A DNA stretch of 64,000 bases from Erpobdella octoculata (taxonomy: Eukaryota > Annelida > Clitellata > Hirudinida > Erpobdellidae), in the NCBI GenBank assembly GCA_963978895.1, contig OZ022242.1:21236129-21300128 (forward strand). Reading direction: 5' to 3'. The notes under the pieces are model-generated. The model saw only the letters and a program-made list of their open reading frames with translations, did no database searches and was not told the DNA's origin. This document shows positions 10,301 to 28,470 of the stretch, in pieces. Every line of letters begins with the position of its first letter. Positions within the stretch are counted from its first letter, which is position 1. The translations under genes were made by a program, and so were the position numbers.

Positions 10301-11370
10301 AGTTAATGAAAATATCAAAGCATTAAAAGATTTGTTAACCAAACTGTGTTTCAGTATGACCACTTTAGTTGCCAGGTTCCAGAGGCTTAGCGAGGTAAGT
10401 TTCAGAAACCTCCCCGTAGCCTGCTTTATGCAGCATTATCAATAGGCCTTCTGCCACACAGATAACTGCAACCAGCTGAGTTACGGAAGCCAAGCAACTA
10501 TCTGACAGCACTGTCAACATTTTCTCCAAATTGCACGACAGAAGAAACAAGCTTCAAAACTGTTCTACATTCAAAGTTGAACCTCGATTTATGGATGAAG
10601 TAATAAATGAGTCCAATACGGGAATGAAAGTCAACTCTCGTTGACTTTCATTCCCGTATTGTAATGCTGATGGTTTCGCATTTTTTTCTTCTGTCCCGGC
10701 CAAAAGCGATATTTCTGGCTTTTCAAAGATCTTCGAAACATCAGCATATATCTTCTTAAAATCGTCCATCAAAGCAAACACTATCTTCTACACTTCGTCA
10801 AGACCTCATTGTCTCTGAAAATCTTTTGAGTTTTGATGTGAGGTCCACCTTTTTAAGTTGCTGTTAAGATGGTGTTTCATTAGTACCCATTAAAGAAGTT
10901 GTATAGTTCCTGAAGCAAACTCAATGTACCTATGACCTGTGGAGAACTGTTCAGAATTCTTTCATCGAGAAGATTTAATCTATGTGACTGACACTATACG
11001 TAGAGTGCTTTTTTACTTAATTTGCTGATTTTAACCTGCAGACCAGAGTATTTGCAACTTATTTTACTAGCCCCTGACCACTGCTGTCTGAAGTTGTAAA
11101 TACCTCTATTATTCTTTTGAAAGGTCGAATGTATCAGTCTGTTGTGGAAATATAAAATATAAATATAAGTACAGCTTGAGTGTCTTTTTTTGACAAATCT
11201 TGTGTTCCATCAATGATTATTGAAATAGCTTTTTGCAGAGAAATTTCTGAGCATATTTTATCTAAAAGACGAAGTGTTTTTAAAAAATGATGACAATTCA
11301 ATGGGCTGACAAAGTTGACCTCTGGTTTATTTCGAACATCTCTGTGGCAGATTTCATCTAATTTCATCAA
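10300..11370 (-). pseudogene. Decayed hAT transposase of the DUF4371/ZMYM1-like type
   Basis: On the minus strand, 11370-11134 reads through KPEVNFVSPLNCHHF and ISIIIDGTQDLSKKD, the usual S-I-I-D-x-T-D/Q-D core of the DUF4371 hAT family (first catalytic Asp). Continuing downstream with frame changes, about 11100-10900 gives WSGAS-KYSGLQ then ALYV and H/Q-SHRLNL, the expected next conserved blocks. Stops and frame changes make it non-functional. A 48-bp inverted repeat at 10614-10661 further disrupts it. Further short minus-strand reading frames follow, to about 10365. Confidence 0.65.
10614..10661. repeat. Perfect inverted repeat, 22-bp arms and 4-base loop
   Basis: Arms begin CAATACGGGAATGAAAGTCA and the loop is TCTC. 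It lies within the decayed hAT transposase, so one arm is likely a local inverted copy of former coding sequence. Confidence 0.9.
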
Positions 11371-11589
11371 TTAACCAGAAGCACAAGAATTGAATTCAGA
11401 AAACTCTCTAAAGAGATGCAGGAATTTCCCTTCTCTTTTGATGTGCCCAAGAACTGCCACCATTTCTGTCACTACAAACTTTATTGTCTCTACAGCTTAT
11501 ACATGCTCGCCTGTCTTGCTCAACTTATTTGCAACAACAGCTGTTTGAGTAGGTCTACTTCATGAACATACTGAAAATGGATCAATTTA

Positions 11590-12036
11590 GTCTCTATAAA
11601 CTTGACTATGGAAACTCTCTCCTCATAGGTTCACCTAAATACAATATTAACCGTCTTCGTTCGGTCATCAACGCAGCGGCACGCTTAGTCACTGGTGCAA
11701 AAAAGATTCTTGCGGACCTACACTGGCTGCCAGTAGACAAACGGATTAAATTCAAGTTGGCCCTACTGGTCTGGAAATCTCTCAATAATCTTGCCCCCAA
11801 GTATTTGTATTCTTCACTTCTCAAAGTTTCTGATGTCCCAGCTAGAAAAAAACTAAGATCGTCTAAAACCACTTCACTCTGCCTACCAAGAACTCGGATG
11901 AAAACGGCTGGCGACCGACCGCATGTTCTCCTTCGCTGGTCCCAGGCTATGGAACCAATTTCCGGAGACAGTCACCGGCTTGACTACCACTGACGAATTT
12001 CGCCGTAGATTAAAGATGCATCTCTTTATGGCCTAG
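11590..12036 (+). pseudogene. LINE (CR1/L2-type) reverse transcriptase C-terminal fragment
   Basis: The translation contains LDYGNSLLIGSPKYNI-NRL, then INAAARLVTG, LHWLPVDKRIKFKLALLVWK and NNLAPKYL, the standard C-terminal blocks of CR1/L2-group ORF2. A frame change near 11920 leads into FSFAGPRLWNQFPETV and a TAG at 12034-12036, the usual end of such ORFs. The RT catalytic domain and endonuclease are missing (5' truncation is normal for LINEs), and part of the sequence between ARLVTG and LHWLP is deleted. Position 12037 onward is probably its 3' UTR. Confidence 0.85.
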
Positions 12037-12189
12037 AAGTCGTTCAGACATTATGCCACGTTAAAAATTAGCAAATTAAATTAAATTGTATATATGTTTG
12101 TGTATGCTAAAACTTTACGTAACCGTTAGTTGGCGCAGAAATCGCAAAACAACGGTAAATTTATATGTTGATGTTTAAAAACTGTCTTA

Positions 12190-13200
12190 ATTTTGCAAAA
12201 TTATTTCTAATATAATGATAAGGTAAGTTAACCTAGTACATTTGAAAGTGTGACTCTTTCGACAATGCTCAGATCGTTCCTGCATGTTAACTCACATCAG
12301 CCTAATTAAAACTTGGTTTTTTCTTGCAGCATGCTCTTTTCTTTTACAAAGTAAACAAATTGTGAACAAAAAAAGTCCAAAAGAGTCAAGTTCATTTTAT
12401 ATATCCGTCAACTGTCGTAAAACTTAACATGATTCATAGACTGCGGCATAAATTATATTCATGCCCATTCGGATGCAGCTACATCGTGAAGTGTATTAGA
12501 TGAGCTATATAAAAGACAATATGGACAATAATGGACAAAATCTCAATTAACAAATTTCGAGTTAACGTTAAGAAGCCACATGACATACGTTGTTTAGATA
12601 TACTCTTTAAGCTCAATCAAAATTTTGAAATGGATGGCTTTTAAAACCTATTTCATTACATTCTTTTTTCTTCCCCTCCCCATTTTTTGCCGGACGAAGG
12701 TACGCTCGCTTGTATAAGGATAGAAGCCCCTGATTAAAACCACTTTCTAAATTAATAATTAAAAAAATATATAAAATGGATATCAATTCAAAAAGTTGTG
12801 TGCTCCTTCATAACCATGCACATAGACACATCATAGGCTTTTAAAATTGTGGTGCAACTTTTTAGCATTTTCTGATACAATATAACCAAATTTTCAGAGA
12901 CAATATGAAATTAATGTGATTATGTAGTCTGGATTACTCAAAACTTATTAAAATATAAAAATTAGACAGTAACAAAATATTGAGGCTGCAACCCATGAGC
13001 ATAGAATAAGGTATTCTTCAAAATTTTTATAAAAACCAATGAGCGACCAATAATTACAAAGATAACAGAATAAATGGAATAACAGCCATCCAATGCGTTC
13101 ATGTAACACATCAAGTGTTTTAAATGACACATTCATAAAAGCACAAATTTCATGCTTAACGACCAGCAACTTCAAAATGGAAAGTCGACTTTGAGTCGTT
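12190..13200. other. Non-coding stretch, nothing recognised
   Basis: AT-rich. A possible transposon right end (AGAAGCCCCTG) lies near 12722. A 75-codon hydrophobic frame on the minus strand (12948-13175) lacks an ATG and splice support and is not called. Confidence 0.4.
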
Positions 13201-13220
13201 TACTTTGGAAGATGAATTAC

Positions 13221-14077
13221 CTGAAGCTTCAATTTGCTCAATGCCCTCTCATTCTTTGCAGTTGTTAGATGCAATGTGATGTTTTGCTGTATATCTGGAA
13301 CACATTCTTGAACACTGTTGTGCATTTAGCATATTGAAAGCAAAATGAAAAATTGAATCACCTGATTAATTTGAGAAATGTAATTTATTATTTATGGAAA
13401 TTTGCTACATTCACTTATAGGCAGCAATTCTTCTACTTGTACACAACCGTGAATTTAGATATTAAGCAATTAGATAAATGATCGCCTTTCACATTTCCAA
13501 TACTCATCTGCTCTTAGACTGTTTTTGTTTAACTCCATTCTGTTGTTAAAATATTTTTTATCCAGGTTGTAGAATTTTAAACCTCGTTAGAAAACACAAA
13601 CAAGCAATGAAGGACAGATCTTTCATGAAGTTAGGAATGCGATTGGAAGTAAGAAATTAAAATAAGTTTTGACTGTTTGGTGAATGTGCACAATTATCTA
13701 CATGCATTTGTCACTGTGTGCTGCCTTTATCTCGCTCAGACCCCATTTATTTTATATATAATTAAGATAAATAATACTTTGTATGCACTCATCAGTGTGA
13801 GCCCTTGTCTCTACTTCTCTACACCCAATATTCTTGTATGCACTTAGTCAGTCACTATTCATTGTTGGATATATAATCAAGATAAATACTACTCACTTCT
13901 CAGAAAGGGCAAATTGTAATAGCCATCAGCACAAGAAAGGCCTTCTGAATAATCTTACACAAACTTTCTGCTTGGTCATCAAAAAATATGCTAATGCAGT
14001 CTGCACAAAAACAAAATAATAAAACTTACTAGATGTTTCTAGATCAATAACACATGGCTCCTCAATTGGACGAGAAT
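13221..14077 (-). CDS. Orphan exons of an unidentified gene downstream of PRPF4B
   Basis: Three splice-flanked, protein-like segments on the minus strand: 14030-14077 (acceptor TTTTGATCCAG, donor A|GTAAGT; SRPIEEPCVIDLETS); about 13955-14000 (acceptor TTTTTGTGCAG, donor GTAAGATT; CISIFFDDQAESL), in phase with the first; and 13221-13314 (acceptor CACAACAG, donor CAG|GTAATT; VQECVPDIQQNITL). The second and third are not in compatible phase, so at least one exon is missing or a junction is wrong. I do not recognise the protein. It lies 0.8 kb downstream of the PRPF4B stop, on the same strand. Confidence 0.3.
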
Positions 14078-14498
14078 CTGGATCAAAAGAAAAATAATCG
14101 TCAACAAGATACCATTGTAAAAGTTGAATTACAAAAAATTAGTCATTTTAAGTTTTTAACAAAACACCTCTTAAGTTATGACAAAAGTTCGTTCAAAGAG
14201 AAATAACAATTGACAATAAAATAAAATCCAGTATTGAAAGATTTTAAATAGTCTCATTGTGCATAAGATGTTTTAAAAACTTAAACCAACATAGCAAGAC
14301 AGTCGATAATGTTCGCAACCTGCCAAACTATCATTAAATCGATAAAAACATGGCAGTAGATTGAAAACTACAAACACTCAATCTGGAGGTCGTCCTCGAT
14401 TTCTAGACGGAACCAGCAATCGGGTGGAATGAATGAAAATTAGGCATTCGAGCTGCCCGATTGATCCTAATTAAAGTTGGATTACATCATTTGTTCAG
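14078..14498. other. Intergenic, nothing recognised
   Basis: Lies between the orphan exons and the PRPF4B 3' end. AT-rich without repeats or reading frames of note. Confidence 0.4.
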
Positions 14499-14504
14499 TT
14501 TATT
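14499..14504 (-). promoter_or_regulatory. Candidate polyadenylation signal for PRPF4B
   Basis: AATAAA on the minus strand about 360 bases after the PRPF4B stop, with another copy about 8 bases downstream. Other AATAAA-like sites exist in this AT-rich region, so this is one of several candidates. Confidence 0.35.
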
Positions 14505-14863
14505 AATTTTATTTAATGATGATATTAAAACATTAAAGTCATTGGTAGGAAGGAATTACTTTCTAATATCGACTCTGATGAACACTTGACAAACAAACTG
14601 CAGCTCACAATTCTCTCTTGCTGAGAGCCTGAAGAATAAATAAATTCTCAACAAATTCTTTAAAACTTTAATTTTTAATTATTATTCATCACATCCATTA
14701 CCGAGAAAACGTAAATAGTTAAAATCACATGTCCTATGTGGTAGGCAATAGTCCTGCTTATGATCAACAAAGTGTGTGTATGAGTATGAAACAACAATAA
14801 AATTTTCTATCAATTTGACACGGCAACAAATTGATGGTTGATTGATATGTCTGGCCTGCTACA

Positions 14864-21860
<6,997 letters not shown>

Positions 21861-22520
21861 CTTTAATTTATTGAGAACCACCTACAACGAACAGGCAAAT
21901 TTAAGACAAAAGAATTTGTTAAAACCTAGCAAACTATTTTATTTTGTGTCCAAGTAAATATTTTCATTGTGGATCTGTTATGGAATTACTTCCATACAGT
22001 TAAACTTAATAATATTTTCAGAACTTAATTATGTTCATTCAGATTATGTTTTTACAATAATATTCAAATTTATATTTAAAAGTGATAGCTTTTCATTTAC
22101 ATTTTTTAAATGCATGTATTTATATATTCTCTTGATATATCAACAGGCTTAAGAAACAGGCGATTTAAATGTGGCTTTTTTAGATTTGCACAAGTATGCT
22201 GATTTTTAGATATGAAAACTCCATTTCCAGAGTTTTCATGATTTGTATTTGATAATTTTTTATTGTGACAGACTGAAATCAAATTATTGTTACAGAAGCA
22301 AAAATTTAAATTAACCTGTAAAAATCCCAACAGAATGAAATGGAAAACAAAGATACTGCAATTACTACTTGATAGATTAGAAATACGCTATACGCTATTT
22401 GAATAGATTTCAAAAGCTGTAGATAAAAAGAATATTACCAGTTGCTAGTGAACTGGCTTGGCCATGATATAAAAACAATGACATGAATAATTATCTATAT
22501 TATAGATTATATATTATATT
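21861..22520. other. Upstream region of PRPF4B
   Basis: Holds the 5' UTR and probably the promoter. A possible splice acceptor (CGTTGTAG) lies about 21 bases upstream of the start codon on the minus strand, so a non-coding first exon may lie further up. No TATA box or other motif can be supported. Confidence 0.35.
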
Positions 22521-22521
22521 T

Positions 22522-22845
22522 GAGGCGCCGTAGCACAGTGGTGAAAGCAGTTATGCTATCATCCTGCCGTCGTGGGTTCAAATCTCAGTCACGGCGAGGC
22601 GTAATTCCGTTGAGCAAGGAATTCACTCACACTGCTCAGGCCAACTCAGCCTTTCATCCTTCACTGGTCGATGAATGAGTACCAGTTTCACGACTGGGAT
22701 GTAATAGGGTTCGGCACATTCCGATTTCGGAGACACGTGCGGGTGGCAGGTAACACTGTGTGATCCCATATGCACTAGCAGTTCCCGGCGCTGCTGGGGT
22801 ATTAATTGATATACGAAGTAGCGCCCTAATGTTATACATTTACAT
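22522..22845 (+). repeat. tRNA-derived SINE
   Basis: A tRNA-like head has box A TAGCACAGTGG (22531-22541) and box B GGTTCAAATC (22576-22585), the internal Pol III promoter. It is followed by a unique body with GTTGAGCAAGGAATTCACTC, similar to the conserved segment after the head in many metazoan SINEs, and a tail of TTTACAT repeats. The head does not fold as a clean tRNA, so this is a SINE and not a tRNA gene. Confidence 0.8.
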
Positions 22846-24380
22846 TTTACATTTCATTTTTATAGTAGCCCACGTCACTCACTCACTGATTCTGTCACGC
22901 TTACGTAATTAGTCGTATAGATGATATCAATGTGCACGTAAGAATTTATGGCGCGCAGGCGTGTAATAAAAATGATAATGCAATTGTACCTATCTCAGTC
23001 TCAGTCCTAGAGATCAAATGAAGTGGCGCTGCAATCGAAAAATATTATATAAGAGATTTTAAAAAATCTCAGAACCAAGGACCACTTCTCGATGGCCGTC
23101 AATTCACAAGAAATGTCGTGTATACTGAAATTCTTTAATAACCAATTATTGCACTTTTCAATTTCCACATCCTTTGAATTTATATGAAATACTTTAGTAA
23201 ATTGAAAATTTTAACACAATAAAAAATTTCATTAAATTTGCTGATATATAAAAAAAAAATTTTATGGTTATCAAATGTCATTTTGTTTTTGTTGACTATT
23301 TTTTATAAAATGTATCCAAAGTACATGGCTCCAAACGCAAGTGAAAAATCGTCTCCATACATTTACATAGGGACGATTTTTCACTTGCGTTTGGAGCCAT
23401 GTAGATTAAAATTTTCGACTGCATTGGGGTTCTAGCTTAATGCATTAGAAAGACAAATATATTAGCTAAACATAGAAACTAATTTTTGGAAAATAGTCCA
23501 ACAAATAAAAAAGTTATGAAGCAAAATATAGATCAGGGTATGAAAAATCGTCTCCATACATTTACATAGGGACGCGACGGTTTTTTGCCTATAACTTTTT
23601 TATTTTTTGCAATATTAAATTTATTTTTATACCATTATATTTCTTTTTTAAATACCTTTCCAACGATCTATAGCACAACCCCAATGCACGAACTTTTTTT
23701 TGCACTATAGTTCGGGGATCCAGCTGCGCAGCCAACTTCTCCCTCGTACTTTATTATTATATATTTAGGATTTCTCGAGCAAATGCCTTAGATCTTCCAA
23801 ATCTTCACCAGGAACTATTTAACTTCGGGAACAATTTTTAAATGTTCTAAAGTCTAAAGTGCTATAATTGTTGCTTTTATTTAATTATTTCTGTTCTAAT
23901 TAGTCTTTTTTATATTTTAAATTATCATTTACGGTAAGAAAGCGGTTAATTCCCATCGAAATTAAACTAGGAGATTACACAAAACTACTTCAAGCTTTTT
24001 TTACATTTAACATGCTTCATGTATTCTCACTTTTTGCGATAAATAGAGTTCCACTCGACCGGTAGAAATGTATGTTGCCAGCGAAATTAGCGAAACTCGC
24101 TTTACAAAACAAACATGGCAATGAATTTGTGCTCCAAAGATAACTGATATGAACAAGCAATTTTTTTAAATAAAACCCATGGTAATTTTACATAAAAGTA
24201 TATTTTTATAACAACAATTTTTAGTTTAAATTGTTTACGGTGATTTTTTAGGCTGAAGCTTTCTTGGAAACAACAAGTAAGAAGACGCCAAATAGGTAAA
24301 AGATGAAATAACCAGCGGTCTTACTCACCTTACTTCACTAGTTAATTTATTTGTCTGCCACTATTTAAATTTCTCTATTG
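22846..24380. other. Non-coding, contains inverted and direct repeats
   Basis: Contains a perfect 32-bp-arm inverted repeat (23322-23403) and a second copy of part of it (GAAAAATCGTCTCCATACAT, about 23539-23575). No gene-like reading frame. Confidence 0.5.
23322..23403. repeat. Perfect inverted repeat, 32-bp arms and 18-base loop
   Basis: Arms begin TACATGGCTCCAAACGCAAG. There is no mismatch over 32 bp, so it is young or maintained. Transcribed RNA would form a strong hairpin. The loop sequence recurs once at about 23556. Confidence 0.9.
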
Positions 24381-24735
24381 TCAGAAGCGTGGATTGGGGG
24401 GCTGAGGGAGACCCCCTCCCAACATTTTTCCACCAAATAGAAAGCATCTTTTCTAGCTCACCCGTGATTGAGTATTTAGATTAGTTGATAAAAGCAGTAT
24501 TTATCATACTTTTTTAATTATATATTATACTTAGTTACATCCCTGCTAATCATAGGCGTAACTAGACGGCCATAAAGGAGGGTTATGGGTCTGTAAAAAG
24601 GAACAAGAGCAAGCACGACTCCAATTTCTCCTATTATTTTTGGGTTTGTTTTATATAATAACTAGCGGGGTTACCCGGCGTTGCCCGGGGTTTTTAGAGG
24701 TTTTTCTAATGTTTGTCTCTCTCGCTCCCGTTTCC

Positions 24736-25614
24736 CAGAGGCGTAGCGAGGGTTTTTGGCGCCCGGGGCGAAACTAAAAATTTTGCGCCCCCCCCGGCGC
24801 CCCCGGGCCTTCCCCCGTTGCAATGAAGAAGTTAAAGTTACGTGTCCTATTGTTCTTATCATTTGACTTTTGTTGAGAAAAAGATTCGATGTTTACTTCG
24901 CTCATACTTTTGCCGTTCTCTTAAGAACTAAAAGTGTAGGTTTATATGCGTGCGTTTTGGCGCCATCTTTTCGCGATCAGTATTTGAAAAAAAATGCGGC
25001 AAGCAAAAATTTTATTTAAAATACCGTAAAGAACAGAAATAATTTTTTTTAAAAATCCACAAAATTCAGTGAGAATAAATGTAATAAATAAATGTCAATA
25101 AATGCACACACTGATGAAATTAAATATGGTCCGTAGGCTGTGTGTCATAAACTTGATTTCATAAAGGAGGTGTGCTGCACAGGGCACAGACGTTCTAGAT
25201 AGCAAGAGCAGCTTTCAAAACATTGGCTCTACGTCAACGATGTGAAATGACTGGTGGCTGGAGCAAGAAGGGGTCATCAAGTTTCACCTTGCCTGAGCCG
25301 GAGATCTGTGCCTAGATTGTGGCTGGTGGGTTTGAAATGAAACACATGAGTGACATGGCTCTCTCCCTTCCTAAGAACCTAACAAGTTTGATGCTGCAGA
25401 ACAACTAAATGGAATGAAGCAGCAGATATACAACTAGACTGTGGACGACATCCTGATGCAAGGAAGGAAACTACTGTTTTTCTTGCATCTTACGCAAACT
25501 TTGAGAGAGAGTTAGTCTAGCATGAATATACTGTATCTTCCTCTTCGGCGCCCCCCCAAGATGGCGCCCGGGGCAGCTCGCCCCCCCCCCTGCCCCCCCC
25601 TAGCTACGCCCCTG
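24736..25614. mobile_element. hAT-like non-autonomous element with CAGAGGCGTAGC ends and an 8-bp target duplication
   Basis: Starts CAGAGGCGTAGCGAGGG and ends CCCCTAGCTACGCCCCTG, flanked on both sides by CCGTTTCC (24728-24735 and 25615-25622). Removing it and one repeat restores the family B sequence seen uninterrupted in copies 3 and 4. There is no transposase. It contains G/C-rich ends and a unique centre. Confidence 0.85.
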
Positions 25615-26610
25615 CCGTTTCCTTCTCCACTTTCCCGTTTTCGTCGCGTTCCCGGTCGCTTTTCCGCTCTCGGTCGTTTTCCAGCTCCCGATCGCTTTCC
25701 CGCTCAGAAGTTTTGTTATCGATTTTCTCTCTTGCTCGCGTTTCCTTCCAAGCTTGCTCTCCCGATTCCAGTCGCTTTCCGCGTTCCCGGTCGCTTTCCG
25801 CGTTCCCGGTCGCTTTCCGCGTTCCCGGTCGCTTTTCGCATTCCCGGTCGCTTTCCCGTTCCCGGTCGCTTTCCCGTTCCCGGTCGCTTTTCCGTTCCCG
25901 GTCGCTTTTCCGTTCCCGGTCGCTTTCCCGTTCCCGGTCGCTTTCCCGTTCCCGGTCGCTCTTCCGTTCCCGGTCGCTTTTCCGTTCCCGGTCGCTTTCC
26001 CGTTCCAGGTCGCTTTCCCGTTCCCGCTCACGCTTGCTCTCCCGATCATGCTTGCTCTCCCATTCCCGGTTATGCTTGCTCTCCCATTCCCGGTCATGCT
26101 TGCTCTCCCGTTCCCGTTCACGCTCATTTTCTTTTTTCCATTCTTTCATAACTTCTTTTAGCCTATAAAACGTAAAATAGATTTGCTAAGACTATATATA
26201 TATATGAATGTTTGTGGGTTAGTTTGTCTATTATAGAAACGGGAAAGCGACCCGGAACGGACAGCGACCCGGAACGGAAAAGCAAGCGTGAGCGGGAATG
26301 GGAGAGCAAACGTGAGCGGGAACGGGACAGCGACCGGGAACGGGAAAACGACCGGGAGCGGGAAAGCGACCGGCAGCGGTAAAGCGACCGGCAGCGGGAA
26401 AACGACCGAAAACGGGAAAGAGAACAGGAGTGGGAAAGCAGGTGGGAAAGGAAACGGGAGAGAAAGAGACAAACATTAGAAAAACCTCTAAAAAACCCGG
26501 GCAACGCGGGTATCTCCGCTAGTACATACATAAACACACACACAGACACACATACATGCACATACACATACATACATACACACATACATACGCACATACA
26601 TATATATATA

Positions 26611-28232
26611 CTAGCAGTGCCCGTAGCGGCTTCGCTCGCATGAAATTAGAGAGTTTGAACCGTGCATCCATAGTAGAGATCATTTTTTTAGGTCTCGGCT
26701 CGGCCCGTCGACAAATTAGCCCAGCCCGTTTTAAAAACCCAAACTCCTGGCCCGGCACAGCCCGTCTGAATTAGGCCCGGCCCATTTTTACAGGCCTAGA
26801 AGTTCTATATACTTGATGAAAAACTTCGGCCCGTCCCACCTTGACCTCAGGTTTGGCCCGGCCAAACTGAAGACCCTAAAATCACTAAAATATCTATATA
26901 CTTGGTGAAAAGCCTCGGCCCGTCCCACTTTGATTTAAGGTTTGGCCTGGCCCGTGTGAAGACTCTAAAATAACGGCTTGGCCCGGCCGATGATAAACTG
27001 GACTTAGCTACTTTTAACCGGCACAAAACTTCAAAATACTAATTTTTAAATTTGTAGCACTTACAGTTTGTGAGTAGCAGTTATTTTGAAATCAAATAAC
27101 CCTTATTTCCACCCCACATTTGAGGTCCTGGAAACCAAATTTTCAAAAAATGCTAAAACACGTATTTCATTATTTTTGGAGTAGAAACTAAATACTAATT
27201 TTTACTTTTGTAACATTAACAGTTTTTGAGTAGCAGCTACTTTAAAAACCAAATAACCCAAAAAATGATGAAACACGTATATCTTTTTTTTTGAGTAGAT
27301 ACTAAGTATTAAATTTTACATCTGTGGCAATTACAGTTGTTGAGTAGCAGTTACTTTAAAAACCAAATAACCCTATTTTCCACCCAACATTTGAAGTCCT
27401 GGAAACCAAATTTTCAAAAAATTGTGAAACCCGTATATTATTATTTTTAGAGTAGAAACTAAATTCTAATTTTTATTTTTGTAACATTAACAGTTTTTGA
27501 GTAGAAGCTACTTTAAAAACCAAATAACCCAATTTTCCAACCCACATTTGAGGTCCGGGAAACCAAATTTGTAAAAAATGGTGAAACACGTATATCTTTA
27601 TTTTGAGAAAAGAAACTAAATAATAATTTTTACATCTGTGGTATTTACTGTTTTTGAGTAGCAGTTACTATAAAAGACAATTAGCCCTATTTTCCACCCC
27701 ACATTTGAAGTCCTGGAAACCAAATTTTCAAAATTGCTAAAACACATATTTCATTATTTTTGGAGTAGAAACTAAATACTAATTTTTACTCCTGTAGCAT
27801 TAACAGTTTTTGAGTAGAAGCTACTTTAAAAACCAAATAACCCAATTTTCCAACCCACATTTGAGGTCCGGGAAACCGAATTTTCAAAAAATGGTGAAAC
27901 ACGTATCTTTTTATTTTTTAAAAAGAATCTATATACCAAATTTCAAAATCTCCTCATTTTTTGTTTTCGAGATATACATTGTTTTAGAAAAAAGTTTGTT
28001 TTCCAGTTTTTTCCCCTCAGAAGCAAAATTTTCAAAAATCCTTTCTTAGCGGATGTTTACGCTATAAAAGTAATATAAGTTCCAAATTTCACGTTCCTAG
28101 GATGAGGCGTTTGAGCTCGGCGTTGATTATCAGTCAGTCATCTGTCAGTCAGTCAGTCAGTCAGTCAGTCAGTCAGTCAGTCAGTCAGTCAGTCAGTCAG
28201 TCAGTCAGGACATGTTCTTTTATATATATAGA
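26611..28232 (-). mobile_element. Family A Helitron-like element, copy A2
   Basis: The longest family A copy (1622 bp). CTAG end at 26611 and TC start at 28232 (minus reading), with an expanded run of the 4-bp GTCA repeat near the start (28140-28208). It carries more of the internal tandem repeat units of about 155 bp than the other copies. It sits exactly in the TATATA between linker and E segment of composite copy 2. Confidence 0.75.
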
Positions 28233-28382
28233 TAGTTCCTGCTCGCTCACCCGCTCCGCTCCGCTCATTTTGTGACGGATTTCAAAAAAATTTTCTCTAT
28301 ATTTGATTCCCCTTGACTCTCAAGGTTGTGTAAAAATTTCATTACGATCGGATGAATGGTGCAGCAATGCATGAATACAATA

Positions 28383-28452
28383 CCTATATACATACATACA
28401 TACATACATACATACATACATACATACATACATACATACATACATACATACA
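28383..28452. repeat. (ACAT)n microsatellite
   Basis: About 70 bp of perfect tetranucleotide repeat inside the E segment. Confidence 0.95.
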
Positions 28453-28470
28453 AACATTCATTTTTATTAC

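Larger units (their letters stand above)
24662..28470 (-). mobile_element. Composite Helitron-like element, family B/E copy 2, with two nested insertions
   Basis: Same plan as copy 1: hairpin-CTAG at 24662, a VNTR arm (about 25615-26125), the inverted VNTR arm and second hairpin-CTAG end at 26522, an ACAT/CACA linker to 26610, then E (28233 to about 28470). It is split twice: by a hAT-like element (24736-25614) inside the first terminus and by a family A element (26611-28232) between linker and E. The outermost TATATATAGAT of the E end is missing here, where an (ACAT)n run and other sequence follow. Confidence 0.7.

Noticed and set aside
12948..13175. 75-codon hydrophobic minus-strand frame next to the orphan exons
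   Set aside because: No ATG, and the donor at 13221 places this segment in an intron. AT-rich sequence readily yields hydrophobic frames.
22524..22597. Stand-alone tRNA gene
   Set aside because: Box A and B are present, but stems do not pair well and the head continues into a SINE body and tail.
25522..26168. Arg-Ser, Asp-Arg-Glu and Gly-Asn-Gly-Lys-Ala repeat 'proteins' in up to five frames
   Set aside because: Produced by the 18-bp VNTR of the composite Helitron-like elements. Present in all frames and in every copy, with no unique domain or splice evidence.
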